DNA of 64,000 bases, from the NCBI RefSeq assembly GCF_900100315.1, contig NZ_FNFF01000004.1, forward strand, positions 372,001-436,000. The letters run 5' to 3'. The notes under the pieces were generated by a model. It saw only the letters and a list, made by a program, of their open reading frames with translations, had not been told where the DNA came from and ran no database searches. Shown in pieces: positions 26,383-35,792 of the stretch. This stretch comes from Streptomyces indicus (GTDB lineage: Bacteria; Actinomycetota; Actinomycetes; Streptomycetales; Streptomycetaceae). How positions within the stretch are numbered: position 1 is the first letter of the stretch; each line of letters starts with the position of its first letter. The translations under genes were made by a program, and so were the position numbers.

Positions 26383-27711
26383 TTACAGACCCGGAATCCG
26401 ACCGTTACGGAACAGGTCCACGAAGATCTGGTAGTCCTGGCGGGCCCGCGCTCCGTAGGTGTGCGCGAACTCCACGAGCAGCGGCGCGAAGCCCTCCTCG
26501 TCGGCGGCGATCGCGGCGTCGATGGCGCGCTCGGTGGAGAAGGGCACCAGGCCCGTGTAGCCGCTCTCGTCATCCGCGGCCGCGTGCATGGCCGCGGTCG
26601 CCCGGCCGAGGTCCGCCACGACGGCGGCGATCTGCTCCGTGTCGTCGATGTCCGACCAGTCGAGGTCCACGGCGTACGGCGAGACCTCCGCGACCAGCTG
26701 GCCCTGGCCGTCCAGCTCCGTCCAGCCGAGCCACGGGTCGGCGTGCGCCTGGAGGGCGCGCTGCGAGATCACCGTGCGGTGGCCCTCGTGCCGGAAGTAC
26801 GAGCGGATCGCCTGGTCCGTGATGTGCCGCGAGACCGCCGGGGTCTGGGCCTGCTTCATGTAGATCACGACATCGTTCTCGAGGGCGTCGGAGTTGCCCT
26901 CGAGCAGGATGTTGTACGAGGGCAGGCCGGCCGAGCCGATGCCGATCCCGCGCCGGCCCACGACGTCCTTCACGCGGTAGGAGTCGGGGCGGGTCAGGGA
27001 GGACTCCGGGAGCGTCTCCAGGTAGCCGTCGAAGGCGGCGAGCACCTTGTAGCGCGTGGCCGCGTCCAGCTCGATCGAGCCGCCGCCGGGCGCGAAGCGG
27101 CGCTCGAAATCGCGGATCTCGGTCATCGAGTCGAGCAGCGAGAACCGGGTCAGGGAGCGGGCGGCGCGCAGCGCGTTGAGCAGCGGGCCCTCGGCGGTGT
27201 CCAGCGTGAAGGGCGGAACCTCGTCGTCCTTGGCGCCGGTGGCCAGGGCGTGGATGCGCTCGCGGTAGGCCGCCGCGTAGATCGTCACCAGCTCGCTGAT
27301 CTGCTCGTCGCTCAGCGCCTTCGAGTAGCCGATCAGCGCCACGGAGGCGGCGAAGCGCTTGAGGTCCCAGGTGAAGGGGCCCACGTAGGCCTCGTCGAAA
27401 TCATTGACATTGAAGATCAGGCGGCCGGTGGAGTCCATGTACGTGCCGAAGTTCTCCGCGTGGAGATCGCCGTGGATCCACACCCGGCCCGTGCGGTCGT
27501 CAAGGAACGGGCCGCCGTGCTGCTCGCGCTCCAGGTCGCGGTAGAAGAGGCAGGCCGTACCGCGGTAGAAGGCGAAGGCCGAGGCCGCCATCTTGCGGAA
27601 CTTGACCCGGAACGCGGCCGGGTCGGCGGCGAGCAACTCGCCGAACGCGGTGTCGAAGACGGCGAGAATCTGCTCGCCGCGTTCTTCGGCGCCCGTCTGC
27701 GTGACCGACAT
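26383..27711 (-). CDS. DUF2252 protein (kinase-like fold)
   Basis: A 442-aa cytoplasmic protein of the DUF2252 family. The segment VWIHGDLHAENFG looks like the phosphotransferase catalytic loop of aminoglycoside-kinase-like folds, followed by FNVNDFDEAYVGPF, like a metal-binding Asp loop. KFRKMAASAFAFYRGT is the family N-terminal signature. Function is not established. ATG 27711 has AGGAGG 8 nt upstream, which rules out the longer form. It is divergent from dnaE. Confidence 0.88.
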   Translation of the reverse strand: MSVTQTGAEERGEQILAVFDTAFGELLAADPAAFRVKFRKMAASAFAFYRGTACLFYRDLEREQHGGPFLDDRTGRVWIHGDLHAENFGTYMDSTGRLIFNVNDFDEAYVGPFTWDLKRFAASVALIGYSKALSDEQISELVTIYAAAYRERIHALATGAKDDEVPPFTLDTAEGPLLNALRAARSLTRFSLLDSMTEIRDFERRFAPGGGSIELDAATRYKVLAAFDGYLETLPESSLTRPDSYRVKDVVGRRGIGIGSAGLPSYNILLEGNSDALENDVVIYMKQAQTPAVSRHITDQAIRSYFRHEGHRTVISQRALQAHADPWLGWTELDGQGQLVAEVSPYAVDLDWSDIDDTEQIAAVVADLGRATAAMHAAADDESGYTGLVPFSTERAIDAAIAADEEGFAPLLVEFAHTYGARARQDYQIFVDLFRNGRIPGL

Positions 27712-27810
27712 GCCTGGTGCCTCCTGGTGCAAAAACTTCGGTCGGATGTTCCGTCCGTACCAACGCCCGACCGTACCCGGAAGTGCCCGCGACCTGTCAG
27801 TGGGCAGACG

Positions 27811-27816
27811 TAGACT
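27811..27816 (+). promoter_or_regulatory. Candidate dnaE -10 box TAGACT
   Basis: TAGACT lies 53 nt upstream of the dnaE start. A matching -35 is not convincing. Confidence 0.35.
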
Positions 27817-27869
27817 TCATGCCCGTCGCCCCCCTCTGTCGCCGAGCCTTTTCCCGGAGGTCTTCCGCC

Positions 27870-30800
27870 GTGACCAAGCCGCCGTTCACGCACCTGCACG
27901 TGCACACGCAGTACTCGCTCCTCGACGGTGCCGCGCGGCTCAAGGACATGTTCAAGGCGGCCACCGACATGGGCATGACCCACGTCGCGATGACCGACCA
28001 CGGCAACCTGCACGGGGCGTACGACTTCTTCCACTCCGCGCAGAAGGCGGGCGTCGTGCCGATCATCGGCATCGAGGCGTACGTGGCCCCGGAGTCCCGG
28101 CGCAACAAGCGGAAGATCCAGTGGGGCCAGCCGCACCAGAAGCGCGACGACGTGTCCGGTTCGGGTGGTTATACGCACAAGACGATCTGGGCGGCGAACA
28201 AGACCGGACTGCACAACCTCTTCAAGCTCTCCTCGGATGCCTACGCCGAGGGCTGGCTGCAGAAGTGGCCGCGTATGGACAAGGAGACGATCTCCCAGTG
28301 GAGCGAGGGCCTGATCGCCTCCACCGGCTGTCCGTCCGGTGAGCTGCAGACCCGGCTTCGCCTCGGCCAGTTCGACGAGGCGCTCAAGGCGGCCTCCGAG
28401 TACCAGGACATCTTCGGCAAGGACCGGTACTTCCTGGAGTTGATGGACCACGGCATCGAGATCGAGCGCCGGGTGCGCGACGGCCTCCTGGAGATCGGCA
28501 AGAAGCTCGGCATCCCGCCGCTGGTCACCAACGACTCGCACTACACGTACGCGCACGAGGCGAGCGCCCACGACGCCCTGCTGTGCATCCAGACCGGCAA
28601 GAACCTGAGCGACCCCGACCGCTTCCGCTTCGACGGCACCGGCTACTACCTGAAGTCGACCGACGAGATGTACGCGATCGACTCCTCGGACGCCTGGCAG
28701 GAGGGCTGCCGCAACACCCTCCTGGTGGCCGAGCAGATCGACACCACCGGCATGTTCGAGAAGCGCGACCTCATGCCGAAGTTCGAGATCCCGGAAGAGG
28801 GCTACACCGAGGTCACCTGGTTCAAGGAGGAGGTGCGGCGCGGCATGGCCCGCCGCTATCCGAACGGTGTCCCGGAGGACCGCCAGAAGCAGGCGGACTA
28901 CGAGATGGACGTCATCATCCAGATGGGGTTCCCGGGCTACTTCCTCGTCGTCGCCGACTTCATCATGTGGGCCAAGAACAACGGCATCGCGGTCGGCCCC
29001 GGCCGAGGCTCCGCGGCCGGCTCGATCGTGGCGTACGCGATGGGCATCACCGACCTCGACCCGATCGAGCACGGCCTGATCTTCGAGCGCTTCCTCAACC
29101 CCGAGCGCGTCTCCATGCCCGATGTCGACATCGACTTCGACGAGCGTCGGCGCGTCGAGGTGATCAGGTATGTGACCGAGAAGTACGGCGCCGACAAGGT
29201 CGCCATGATCGGCACGTACGGAAAGATCAAGGCGAAGAACGCCATCAAGGACTCCGCCCGCGTCCTCGGCTACCCGTACGCGATGGGCGACCGGCTCACC
29301 AAGGCCATGCCCGCCGACGTCCTCGGCAAGGGCATCGACCTCGACGGCATCACGAACCCGCAGCACCCGCGCTACAGCGAGGCCGGCGAGATCCGTGCGA
29401 TGTACGAGAACGAGCCGGATGTGAAGAAGGTCATCGACACCGCCAAGGGTGTCGAGGGCCTGGTCCGGCAGATGGGTGTGCACGCGGCCGGCGTGATCAT
29501 GTCCAGCGAGCCGATCGTGGACCACGCCCCGATCTGGGTGCGGCACACCGACGGCGTCACCATCACGCAGTGGGACTACCCGCAGTGCGAGTCGCTCGGC
29601 CTGCTCAAGATGGACTTCCTGGGCCTGCGCAACCTCACCATCATGGACGACGCCCAGAAGATGGTGAAGGCCAACAAGGGCATCGACCTGGAGCTCCTCG
29701 ACGTCCCGCTCGACGACCCCAAGACGTATGAACTGCTGTGCCGCGGCGACACGTTGGGCGTCTTCCAGTTCGACGGCGGCCCGATGCGTTCGCTGCTCCG
29801 CCAGATGCAGCCCGACAACTTCGAGGACATCTCCGCCGTCTCGGCCCTGTACCGGCCGGGCCCGATGGGCATGAACTCGCACATCAACTACGCGGAGCGC
29901 AAGAACGGCCGCCAGGAGATCACGCCGATCCACCCGGAGCTCGAGGAGCCCCTGAAGGAGACGCTGGGCCTGACCTACGGCCTCATCGTGTACCAGGAGC
30001 AGGTGCAGAAGGCCGCGCAGATCGTCGCCGGCTACTCGCTCGGCGAGGCCGACATCCTGCGCCGCGTGATGGGCAAGAAGAAGCCGGAGGAGCTGGAGAA
30101 GAACTTCACCATCTTCCAGGCGGGCGCCAAGAAGAACGGCTATTCCGACGAGGCGATCCAGGCCCTGTGGGACGTCCTGGTGCCGTTCGCCGGCTATGCG
30201 TTCAACAAGGCGCACTCCTCCGCGTACGGTCTCGTCACGTACTGGACCGCTTATCTCAAGGCGAATTACCCGGCCGAATACATGGCGGCGCTGCTCACCT
30301 CGGTGAAGGACGACAAGGACAAGTCCGCGGTCTATCTGAACGAATGCCGCCGCATGGGCATCAAGGTGCTGCCGCCGAATGTCAACGAATCGGAGCAGAA
30401 CTTCGCGGCCCAGGGCGACGACGTCATTCTGTTCGGTCTCTCCGCGGTGCGTAACGTCGGTACGAACGTCGTCGAGTCGATCATCCGCAGCCGCAAGGCG
30501 AAGGGGAAGTACTCCTCCTTCCCCGACTATCTCGACAAGGTCGAGGCCGTCGCCTGCAACAAGCGCACCACGGAATCCCTGATCAAGGCCGGCGCCTTCG
30601 ACACGATGGGGCACACCCGCAAGGGCCTCACCGCGCAGTACGAGCCGATGATCGACAACGTCGTGCAGGTCAAGCGCAAGGAGGCCGAGGGGCAGTTCGA
30701 CCTCTTCGGAGGCATGGGCGACGAGGGCGCATCGGACGAGCCCGGCTTCGGGCTCGACGTCGAGTTCTCCACCGACGAGTGGGAGAAGACCTATCTCCTC

Positions 30801-31415
30801 GCGCAGGAGCGCGAGATGCTCGGTCTGTACGTCTCCGACCACCCGCTCTTCGGACTGGAGCACGTGCTCCAGGACAAGGCGGACGCGGGCATCGGCCAGC
30901 TCACCGGCGGCGACTTCTCCGACGGCGCGGTCGTCACCATCGGCGGCATCATCTCGGGCCTCCAGCGCAAGATGACCAAGCAGGGCAACGCGTGGGCGAT
31001 CGCCACCGTGGAGGACCTCGCGGGCTCCATCGAGTGCATGTTCTTCCCGGCCACCTACCAGCTGGTCTCGACCCAACTCGTCGAGGACGCCGTGGTGTTC
31101 GTGAAGGGCCGCCTCGACAAGCGCGAGGACGTGCCGCGCCTGGTCGCGATGGAGATGCAGGTGCCCGACCTGTCCAACGCGGGCACCAACGCGCCCGTGA
31201 TCATCACCATCCCGACGGTCAAGGTCACCCCGCCGATGGTCAGCCGGCTCGGCGAGATCCTCAGCCACCACAAGGGCAACTCCGAGGTGCGCATCAAGCT
31301 CCAGGGCGCCCGCAAGACCACCGTCCTGCGGCTCGACCGGCACCGGGTGCAGCCGGACCCGGCGCTCTTCGGTGACTTGAAGGTGCTGCTCGGACCGTCC
31401 TGCCTGGCCGGCTGA
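27870..31415 (+). CDS. dnaE: DNA polymerase III alpha subunit DnaE1
   Basis: The replicative polymerase, 1181 aa. The N-terminal PHP domain shows HLHVHTQYSLLDG, MTDHGNLHGAYDFF and TNDSHYTYAHEA. The palm catalytic aspartates are in PDVDIDFDERR (about residue 417). The fingers contain FVPFAGYAFNKAHSSAYG-like sequence, and a C-terminal OB fold follows DGAVVTIGGIISG. The intact PHP histidines suggest it may keep the PHP exonuclease proofreading known in mycobacterial DnaE1. GTG 27870 has CCCGGAGG 9 nt upstream. Confidence 0.98.
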   Translation: MTKPPFTHLHVHTQYSLLDGAARLKDMFKAATDMGMTHVAMTDHGNLHGAYDFFHSAQKAGVVPIIGIEAYVAPESRRNKRKIQWGQPHQKRDDVSGSGGYTHKTIWAANKTGLHNLFKLSSDAYAEGWLQKWPRMDKETISQWSEGLIASTGCPSGELQTRLRLGQFDEALKAASEYQDIFGKDRYFLELMDHGIEIERRVRDGLLEIGKKLGIPPLVTNDSHYTYAHEASAHDALLCIQTGKNLSDPDRFRFDGTGYYLKSTDEMYAIDSSDAWQEGCRNTLLVAEQIDTTGMFEKRDLMPKFEIPEEGYTEVTWFKEEVRRGMARRYPNGVPEDRQKQADYEMDVIIQMGFPGYFLVVADFIMWAKNNGIAVGPGRGSAAGSIVAYAMGITDLDPIEHGLIFERFLNPERVSMPDVDIDFDERRRVEVIRYVTEKYGADKVAMIGTYGKIKAKNAIKDSARVLGYPYAMGDRLTKAMPADVLGKGIDLDGITNPQHPRYSEAGEIRAMYENEPDVKKVIDTAKGVEGLVRQMGVHAAGVIMSSEPIVDHAPIWVRHTDGVTITQWDYPQCESLGLLKMDFLGLRNLTIMDDAQKMVKANKGIDLELLDVPLDDPKTYELLCRGDTLGVFQFDGGPMRSLLRQMQPDNFEDISAVSALYRPGPMGMNSHINYAERKNGRQEITPIHPELEEPLKETLGLTYGLIVYQEQVQKAAQIVAGYSLGEADILRRVMGKKKPEELEKNFTIFQAGAKKNGYSDEAIQALWDVLVPFAGYAFNKAHSSAYGLVTYWTAYLKANYPAEYMAALLTSVKDDKDKSAVYLNECRRMGIKVLPPNVNESEQNFAAQGDDVILFGLSAVRNVGTNVVESIIRSRKAKGKYSSFPDYLDKVEAVACNKRTTESLIKAGAFDTMGHTRKGLTAQYEPMIDNVVQVKRKEAEGQFDLFGGMGDEGASDEPGFGLDVEFSTDEWEKTYLLAQEREMLGLYVSDHPLFGLEHVLQDKADAGIGQLTGGDFSDGAVVTIGGIISGLQRKMTKQGNAWAIATVEDLAGSIECMFFPATYQLVSTQLVEDAVVFVKGRLDKREDVPRLVAMEMQVPDLSNAGTNAPVIITIPTVKVTPPMVSRLGEILSHHKGNSEVRIKLQGARKTTVLRLDRHRVQPDPALFGDLKVLLGPSCLAG

Positions 31416-31496
31416 CGGCTTCGGAGCGAGGGCGGCCGCGGGGGACTGCCAGTTGCGGCGGGCCAACGGCCTTGCCGTACAGATGAGTTGACAACG

Positions 31497-31530
31497 CCAA
31501 GGGGCGCGCCCGGAAGGACGCGCCCCTTGG
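31497..31530. terminator. Terminator between dnaE and the 57-aa gene
   Basis: A perfect 12-bp stem, CCAAGGGGCGCG with CGCGCCCCTTGG, with a 10-base loop, between convergent genes. Confidence 0.85.
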
Positions 31531-31558
31531 GTGTGCCTGGACCGGACCTGGCCGGTGC

Positions 31559-31732
31559 TCAGTTGTGGCCGAACTTCTTCTGCCGCTTACCACCACCGCT
31601 TGCGAACTGCGCGGGGCTGGGGGCCTGCTCGGCTGCGGACTCGACCTGCTCGGCGCCGCGCTGAGACTGCTCCTGCTGCGCTCCTCGCTGCTGCTGGCCG
31701 CGCTGCTGCTGACGGTTCTTGTTCTTGGCCAT
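31559..31732 (-). CDS. 57-aa Lys/Gln/Arg-rich small protein
   Basis: A short gene that standard length cut-offs miss. Its protein begins MAKNKNRQQQRGQQQ, is rich in Gln, Arg and Ala and ends GGGKRQKKFGHN. CAGGAGG is 8 nt upstream of the ATG. I recall similar small basic proteins in Streptomyces genomes. The sequence is probably disordered; RNA or ribosome binding is possible but unproven. The terminator after it and its ribosome site support a real gene. Confidence 0.8.
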   Translation of the reverse strand: MAKNKNRQQQRGQQQRGAQQEQSQRGAEQVESAAEQAPSPAQFASGGGKRQKKFGHN

Positions 31733-32066
31733 GGTGATCTGCCTCCTGAGGGGGATCTAGGGGCCAGGGCCGCGACCAGATTCACATATGCCGACATGCC
31801 GCGCATTTCGAAGAATTACCGTGCGTGATAAGGGCTGTCGGGGCGTGTTCTTCCGGGGCCTTCGAGAGTGGTCTTCCGCGGCCTTCGAGAGTGATGGTCC
31901 GTTGATGTGCGGGTACGGGGCACGCAAGTTCCCGATGCGCCACGCCGAAGATCGAGTTCCGGCCGTTAACCTCCGCGCCTTCGGGCAGACTCGAAGACAA
32001 CCCCGTTGCAAACCCGCCCCGCATTCCCGCCCTCCGCGGGAGCGCCTCGGGCCTCTTGGGAAGAGG
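31733..32066. other. Divergent intergenic region with a 22-bp tandem duplication
   Basis: About 330 bp without a credible gene. It contains TCTTCCGGGGCCTTCGAGAG at 31849 repeated with one change at 31872 (period 23), AT-rich sequence near 31780-31830, and presumably the promoters of both flanking genes. Confidence 0.6.
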
Positions 32067-33287
32067 GTGGAACGCGTGGACCGCTGCGTCGTCCTGGTGG
32101 ACGCCGGCTACTTGCTCGGCGCCGCCGCGAGCCTGCTCGCCGGTGAACCCTCCCGGTCGCGGATCACCGTCGACCACGCCGCCCTCATCCAGGCCCTGCG
32201 AGAACGTGCGGAGGCGGAGACCCAGCAGCCGCTCCTGCGCATCTACTGGTTCGACGGCGCCCCCGACCGCGTACCGCAGCCCGAGCACCGCAGGCTGCGC
32301 GTGATGTCCCGCGTCACCGTCCGGCTCGGCGCCCTGACCCGCAGCGACGGGCGCTGGGCGCAGAAGGGCGTGGACGCGGCCATGCACGCCGAGCTGACCG
32401 AGCTCGCGCGCAACCGGGCCTGCTCGGACATCGTGCTCGTGACCGGCGACGGGGACCTGCTGCCCGGTCTCATGTCCGCCAAGGAGCACGGGGTCGCCGT
32501 CCACCTCTGGGCCGTGCAGGCCGCCGACGGCGACTACAACCAGTCCGAGGACCTGGTGGCCGAGGCCGACGAGCGCCGGGTGCTCGACCGCGCCTGGATC
32601 ACCCAGGCCGTACGGGCCAGGGAGCTCGCGGGGATCTGCGCGCCGCAGCCCGCGCCCCGGCCGGAGATCGCCGCGATCCTCTCGGCGCCGCTGCCGGACT
32701 CGGCGCTCGCCGAGCACGCCACCGAGGCCCCGTCCCGCAACGGTGCCGCCGCCTCCGCCGAGCACGCCTCCGCGGAGCGGCACACCTCGGCCAAGGGCGT
32801 GCCCACGCCGAAGGACCTCGCGGCGCTGCGCGGCCCCGGCACGCAGCCGGCCCAGCACCCCTCGAACGCGACGCTGCGGTGGTCCTCCGACAAGGGCTGG
32901 ATCGACCGTCCCGGCACCCCGCAGGAGCCCGCGGAGGTGGCCTCGCTGCCGACCCTCGCGCAGCTGACCACGGCCGAGCAGCGGTGGGCGGACCGCGAGG
33001 AGGACATCACGACCGTGGGCGGCGACCCGTTCGAGGTCGGGCAGGTCTTCGCGCGGCGGTGGCTGGCGCGGCTGCCGGACCCGGCCGGACGCCAGAAGCT
33101 GTCCGTCCTGTACCCGCGCATTCCGCACCGGATCGACGGGGAGCTGCTGCGCTACGCGGCCAGGTTCGGGCTGCTCGCCCACAAGGACGACCAGATCGAC
33201 GAGCACGACCGGTACGCGATCCGGGCGGGCTTCTGGCGGGAGATCGACGTACGGACGGGGGCGGGGGAGCCGGTGTCCGCGGAGTGA
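32067..33287 (+). CDS. NYN/PIN-like nuclease-domain protein
   Basis: A 406-aa protein. Residues ~4-180 form a NYN (LabA/Limkain-type PIN-like) domain: VVLVDAGYLLGAAASLL with the first Asp, IYWFDGAPD, KGVDAAMHAEL, and VTGDGDLLPGLMSAKEHG carrying further metal-binding Asp residues. This fold is a putative metal-dependent RNase. A flexible Ala/Pro-rich linker and a C-terminal winged-helix-like region (~310-395) follow. GTG 32067 (ValGluArgVal) and GTG 32076 are both possible; I choose 32067 for its GGGAAGAGG site. Its RNA target is unknown. Confidence 0.85.
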   Translation: MERVDRCVVLVDAGYLLGAAASLLAGEPSRSRITVDHAALIQALRERAEAETQQPLLRIYWFDGAPDRVPQPEHRRLRVMSRVTVRLGALTRSDGRWAQKGVDAAMHAELTELARNRACSDIVLVTGDGDLLPGLMSAKEHGVAVHLWAVQAADGDYNQSEDLVAEADERRVLDRAWITQAVRARELAGICAPQPAPRPEIAAILSAPLPDSALAEHATEAPSRNGAAASAEHASAERHTSAKGVPTPKDLAALRGPGTQPAQHPSNATLRWSSDKGWIDRPGTPQEPAEVASLPTLAQLTTAEQRWADREEDITTVGGDPFEVGQVFARRWLARLPDPAGRQKLSVLYPRIPHRIDGELLRYAARFGLLAHKDDQIDEHDRYAIRAGFWREIDVRTGAGEPVSAE

Positions 33288-33320
33288 GCCTCCGCGGAGT
33301 GAGCCTCCGCGGGGTGGGCC
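33276..33320 (+). repeat. Three 15-bp repeats across the NYN gene stop
   Basis: TCCGCGGAGTGAGCC occurs at 33276 and 33291, then degenerates at 33306. The period is a multiple of three, so the TGA is repeated in frame. Confidence 0.9.
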
Positions 33321-33790
33321 TCGGGGGAGTGGCCCCCGGGGGAGTGGGTCTGGGTGCGTGAGTCTCGGGGAGTGGGCCTGGGCGGGTGAGTCTCAGGGAG
33401 CCGGGCCTGGGCGCGGGAGCCTCGGGAACCCGATCTCCGTGAGCGGGCCTCATTCCCGGAGCGCCCCCGGCTCGCCGCGCCTCACGCCGACCCGCGCTTC
33501 ATGGATCCTCGCCTCACGCCGAGCCTCGGCACATCTCGACCCGCGCTTCACCGAGCCGCGCCTCACGGGGCCGTTGCCTCACGCCGACCCGCTTCACCGG
33601 ACCGCCCCTCACGCCGAGTCGTCCTTTACGGACCTGCGTCTCACGCCGGCGCGCGCCTCACCGACCCGCGCCTCATCTCGATCCGCGGCCCACCGACACC
33701 CGCCTCACGCCGACGCGCGCCTCACGCCGACCCGCGCCACACCCACCCGCACTTCGCCGACCGACGTCACACTCACCCCCGCCTCACCCC
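33288..33790. repeat. Degenerate minisatellite, two opposite-strand families
   Basis: About 500 bp with no gene. To about 33430 it consists of G-rich units such as GAGTCTCGGGGAGTGGGCCTG; from about 33470 to 33780 it consists of C-rich units around CCTCACGCCGACCCGCG. The two halves are roughly complementary in composition and could fold onto each other. Confidence 0.8.
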
Positions 33791-33853
33791 GCCCCGCAAG
33801 GACGAGATCGGCCGAAAGGTGGCCCGGGGGCAAAGGGTGCGGGTCGGGTCCCG

Positions 33854-33868
33854 TAGGCTGCTTCGTCG
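33854..33868 (+). promoter_or_regulatory. -10 box TAGGCT for leaderless ABC transcript
   Basis: TAGGCT (33854-33859) ends 8 nt before GTG 33868, and no ribosome site is seen. Confidence 0.6.
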
Positions 33869-34893
33869 TGAGTGCGCGCCCCCGACCCGACACGGCAGAC
33901 GGCAAGGATGCCGTGTGCGTGGTGCGGGATCTGGTCAAGACGTATCCCGCTACCCGCGGGCGGCGCGGTGTGCCCGCGACGCCCGAGGTCAGGGCCACGG
34001 ACGGGATCTCCCTAGAGGTCCGGCGCGGTGAGATCTTCGGGCTGCTCGGCCCCAACGGAGCCGGCAAGTCCACCCTCGTACGGCAGCTGACGGGCCTGAT
34101 GCGGCCCGACTCCGGCAGCGTCGAGATCCTCGGCCACGACATCGTGCGCCACCCCGAGCGGGCCGCGCGGATCCTCGCGTACCTCGGCCAGGAGTCCACC
34201 GCGCTCGACGAGCTGACGGTCGCGCTCGCCGCCGAGACCACGGCGCGGCTGCGCGGGCTCTCCCTGAAGGACGCCCGCGCCGAGCGGGACGCCGTGATCG
34301 ACGAACTGGGCCTCGGGGCCCTCGCCTCGCGGCCGCTCAAGAAGCTCTCGGGCGGCCAGCGGCGGCTCGCCTGCTTCGCCACCGCGCTGGTCGGCGAGCG
34401 CTCGCTGCTCGTCCTCGACGAGCCCACCACCGGGATGGACCCCGTCGCCCGCCGCGCCGTCTGGGCCGCCGTGGACCGGCGCCGCGCCGAGCGGGGCACC
34501 ACGGTGCTGCTCGTGACCCACAACGTGATCGAGGCCGAGACGGTCCTCGACCGGGTGGCCGTGCTGGAAGAAGGCCGCGTCATCGCCTGCGACACCCCCG
34601 GCGGGCTCAAGAGCGCCGTCGCGGGCGAGGTGCGCCTGGAACTCGTATGGCGGGAGAAGGCGCCGCTCGACGTGCCCGAGGTGTCCGCGCTGCGCGGATC
34701 CGCGCAGGAGACCGGGCGGCGCTGGACGCTGCGGCTCGGACCCGAGGAGGCGCGGGCCGCCGTGGCCGCCGTCACCGGGGGCGAGGCGTTCGCGGCACTG
34801 GACGACTTCACGCTGGCCACGCCGAGCCTCGAGGACGTCTACCTCGCACTCGGCGGCCGGACCGACGGAGCAAAGGGGCTGGTGAAGGCGTGA
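33868..34893 (+). CDS. ABC transporter ATP-binding protein (exporter type)
   Basis: A 341-aa ATPase with Walker A LLGPNGAGKST, signature KLSGGQRRLACF, Walker B LLVLDEPTTGMDP and the switch His in VTHNVIEAE. A ~70-residue C-terminal extension after the nucleotide domain is usual for drug/Nod-factor exporters (DrrA-like). Its stop overlaps the permease GTG by 4 bp. The substrate is unknown. Confidence 0.93.
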   Translation: MSARPRPDTADGKDAVCVVRDLVKTYPATRGRRGVPATPEVRATDGISLEVRRGEIFGLLGPNGAGKSTLVRQLTGLMRPDSGSVEILGHDIVRHPERAARILAYLGQESTALDELTVALAAETTARLRGLSLKDARAERDAVIDELGLGALASRPLKKLSGGQRRLACFATALVGERSLLVLDEPTTGMDPVARRAVWAAVDRRRAERGTTVLLVTHNVIEAETVLDRVAVLEEGRVIACDTPGGLKSAVAGEVRLELVWREKAPLDVPEVSALRGSAQETGRRWTLRLGPEEARAAVAAVTGGEAFAALDDFTLATPSLEDVYLALGGRTDGAKGLVKA

Positions 34894-35711
34894 GCGTGGT
34901 GCCTGTCGAGGCGGTCGCCGGGACGAGGGCCGCCGAGGCCGCACCGGGCACGGCAGAGGCCGAGCTGGCCCCCCGTGCGCGGCTGCTGCCCTCGCTGGCC
35001 GCGGTCTACCGCGCGCAGCTCTCGCGGGCGCGGGTGGCCCGTATCCCGCTGCTGTTCGTGGCGACCTTCCAGTCCGTCGGGATCATGATCCTGATGCGCG
35101 GGGTGGTCGACGGCGGGGCCGAGGCGCGGGCCGTGGTCGCCGGCTCCTCCGTCCTGGTCGTCGCGTTCGTCGCGCTCAACCTGCTCGCGCAGTACTTCGG
35201 GCAGCTGCGGGCCAGCGGCGGGCTCGACCACTACGCCACACTGCCCGTGCCGCCCTCGGCCGTGGTGCTCGGGGCGGCGGCCGCGTACGCCTCCTTCACC
35301 GCGCCCGGCACGATCGTCACCGCCGTGGTCGGCAGCGTGCTCTTCGGCCTTCCGCTCACGCACCTGTGGGTGCTCATCGCAGTCATCCCGCTCGCGGGCG
35401 CCGCGCTCGCCGGACTCGGTGCCGCGCTCGGCCTGCTCGCGCCCCGGCCCGAACTGGCCACGCTGCTCGGCCAGTTGGGCATGTCCGCGGCGCTGCTGCT
35501 CGGTGTGCTGCCCGCGGACGGCATGCCCGCGCTGCTCCAGTACGCCCGCGACCTGCTGCCCTCCACGTACGGCGTGGAGGCCTTCGCCCGCACCTTCGAG
35601 CCCGGCCCCGACTGGGGCGCCGTCGCACTCGACCTGGGCGTCTGCGCCGCCGTCGGTGTGGTCTCGCTGGCCGCCGCGACCTGGGCGTACCGCAGGGCCG
35701 CGGTCCGCTGA
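34890..35711 (+). CDS. ABC transporter permease (ABC-2 type)
   Basis: A 273-aa membrane protein with six hydrophobic segments of the ABC-2 family (DrrB-like). It has an N-terminal cytoplasmic segment, LYRAQLSRARVAR-like basic entry, and the loop GGLDHYATLPVPPSAVVLG. It is coupled to the ATPase gene by a GTGA overlap, so the pair forms one exporter. Confidence 0.9.
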   Translation: MSVVPVEAVAGTRAAEAAPGTAEAELAPRARLLPSLAAVYRAQLSRARVARIPLLFVATFQSVGIMILMRGVVDGGAEARAVVAGSSVLVVAFVALNLLAQYFGQLRASGGLDHYATLPVPPSAVVLGAAAAYASFTAPGTIVTAVVGSVLFGLPLTHLWVLIAVIPLAGAALAGLGAALGLLAPRPELATLLGQLGMSAALLLGVLPADGMPALLQYARDLLPSTYGVEAFARTFEPGPDWGAVALDLGVCAAVGVVSLAAATWAYRRAAVR

Positions 35712-35779
35712 CCTCCCCGCAAGGGCCCGCCCCGACCCCCGATCGGCGGCCCACTCCTGGGCGGATCGGTGAGGCCTGG

Positions 35780-35792
35780 CACGATGGCAGGG
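35780..35792 (+). promoter_or_regulatory. -10 box CACGAT for leaderless DUF2567 transcript
   Basis: CACGAT (35780-35785) ends 6 nt before GTG 35792. The context is the same TGGCACGATGGC found at 19229. Confidence 0.55.

Noticed and set aside
27417-31466. 1349-codon antisense frame across dnaE
   Set aside because: The plus strand encodes an intact DnaE1; the antisense frame has no domain, start signal or ribosome site.
31788-32066. Longer start for the NYN protein at 31788
   Set aside because: The added 93 residues lie across a tandem duplication and promoter-like DNA and lack conservation-like character.
33288-33867. N-terminal extension of the ABC ATPase through the repeats (start at 33358)
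   Set aside because: The extension is low-complexity repeat sequence. The leaderless promoter and the conserved protein start both point to GTG 33868.
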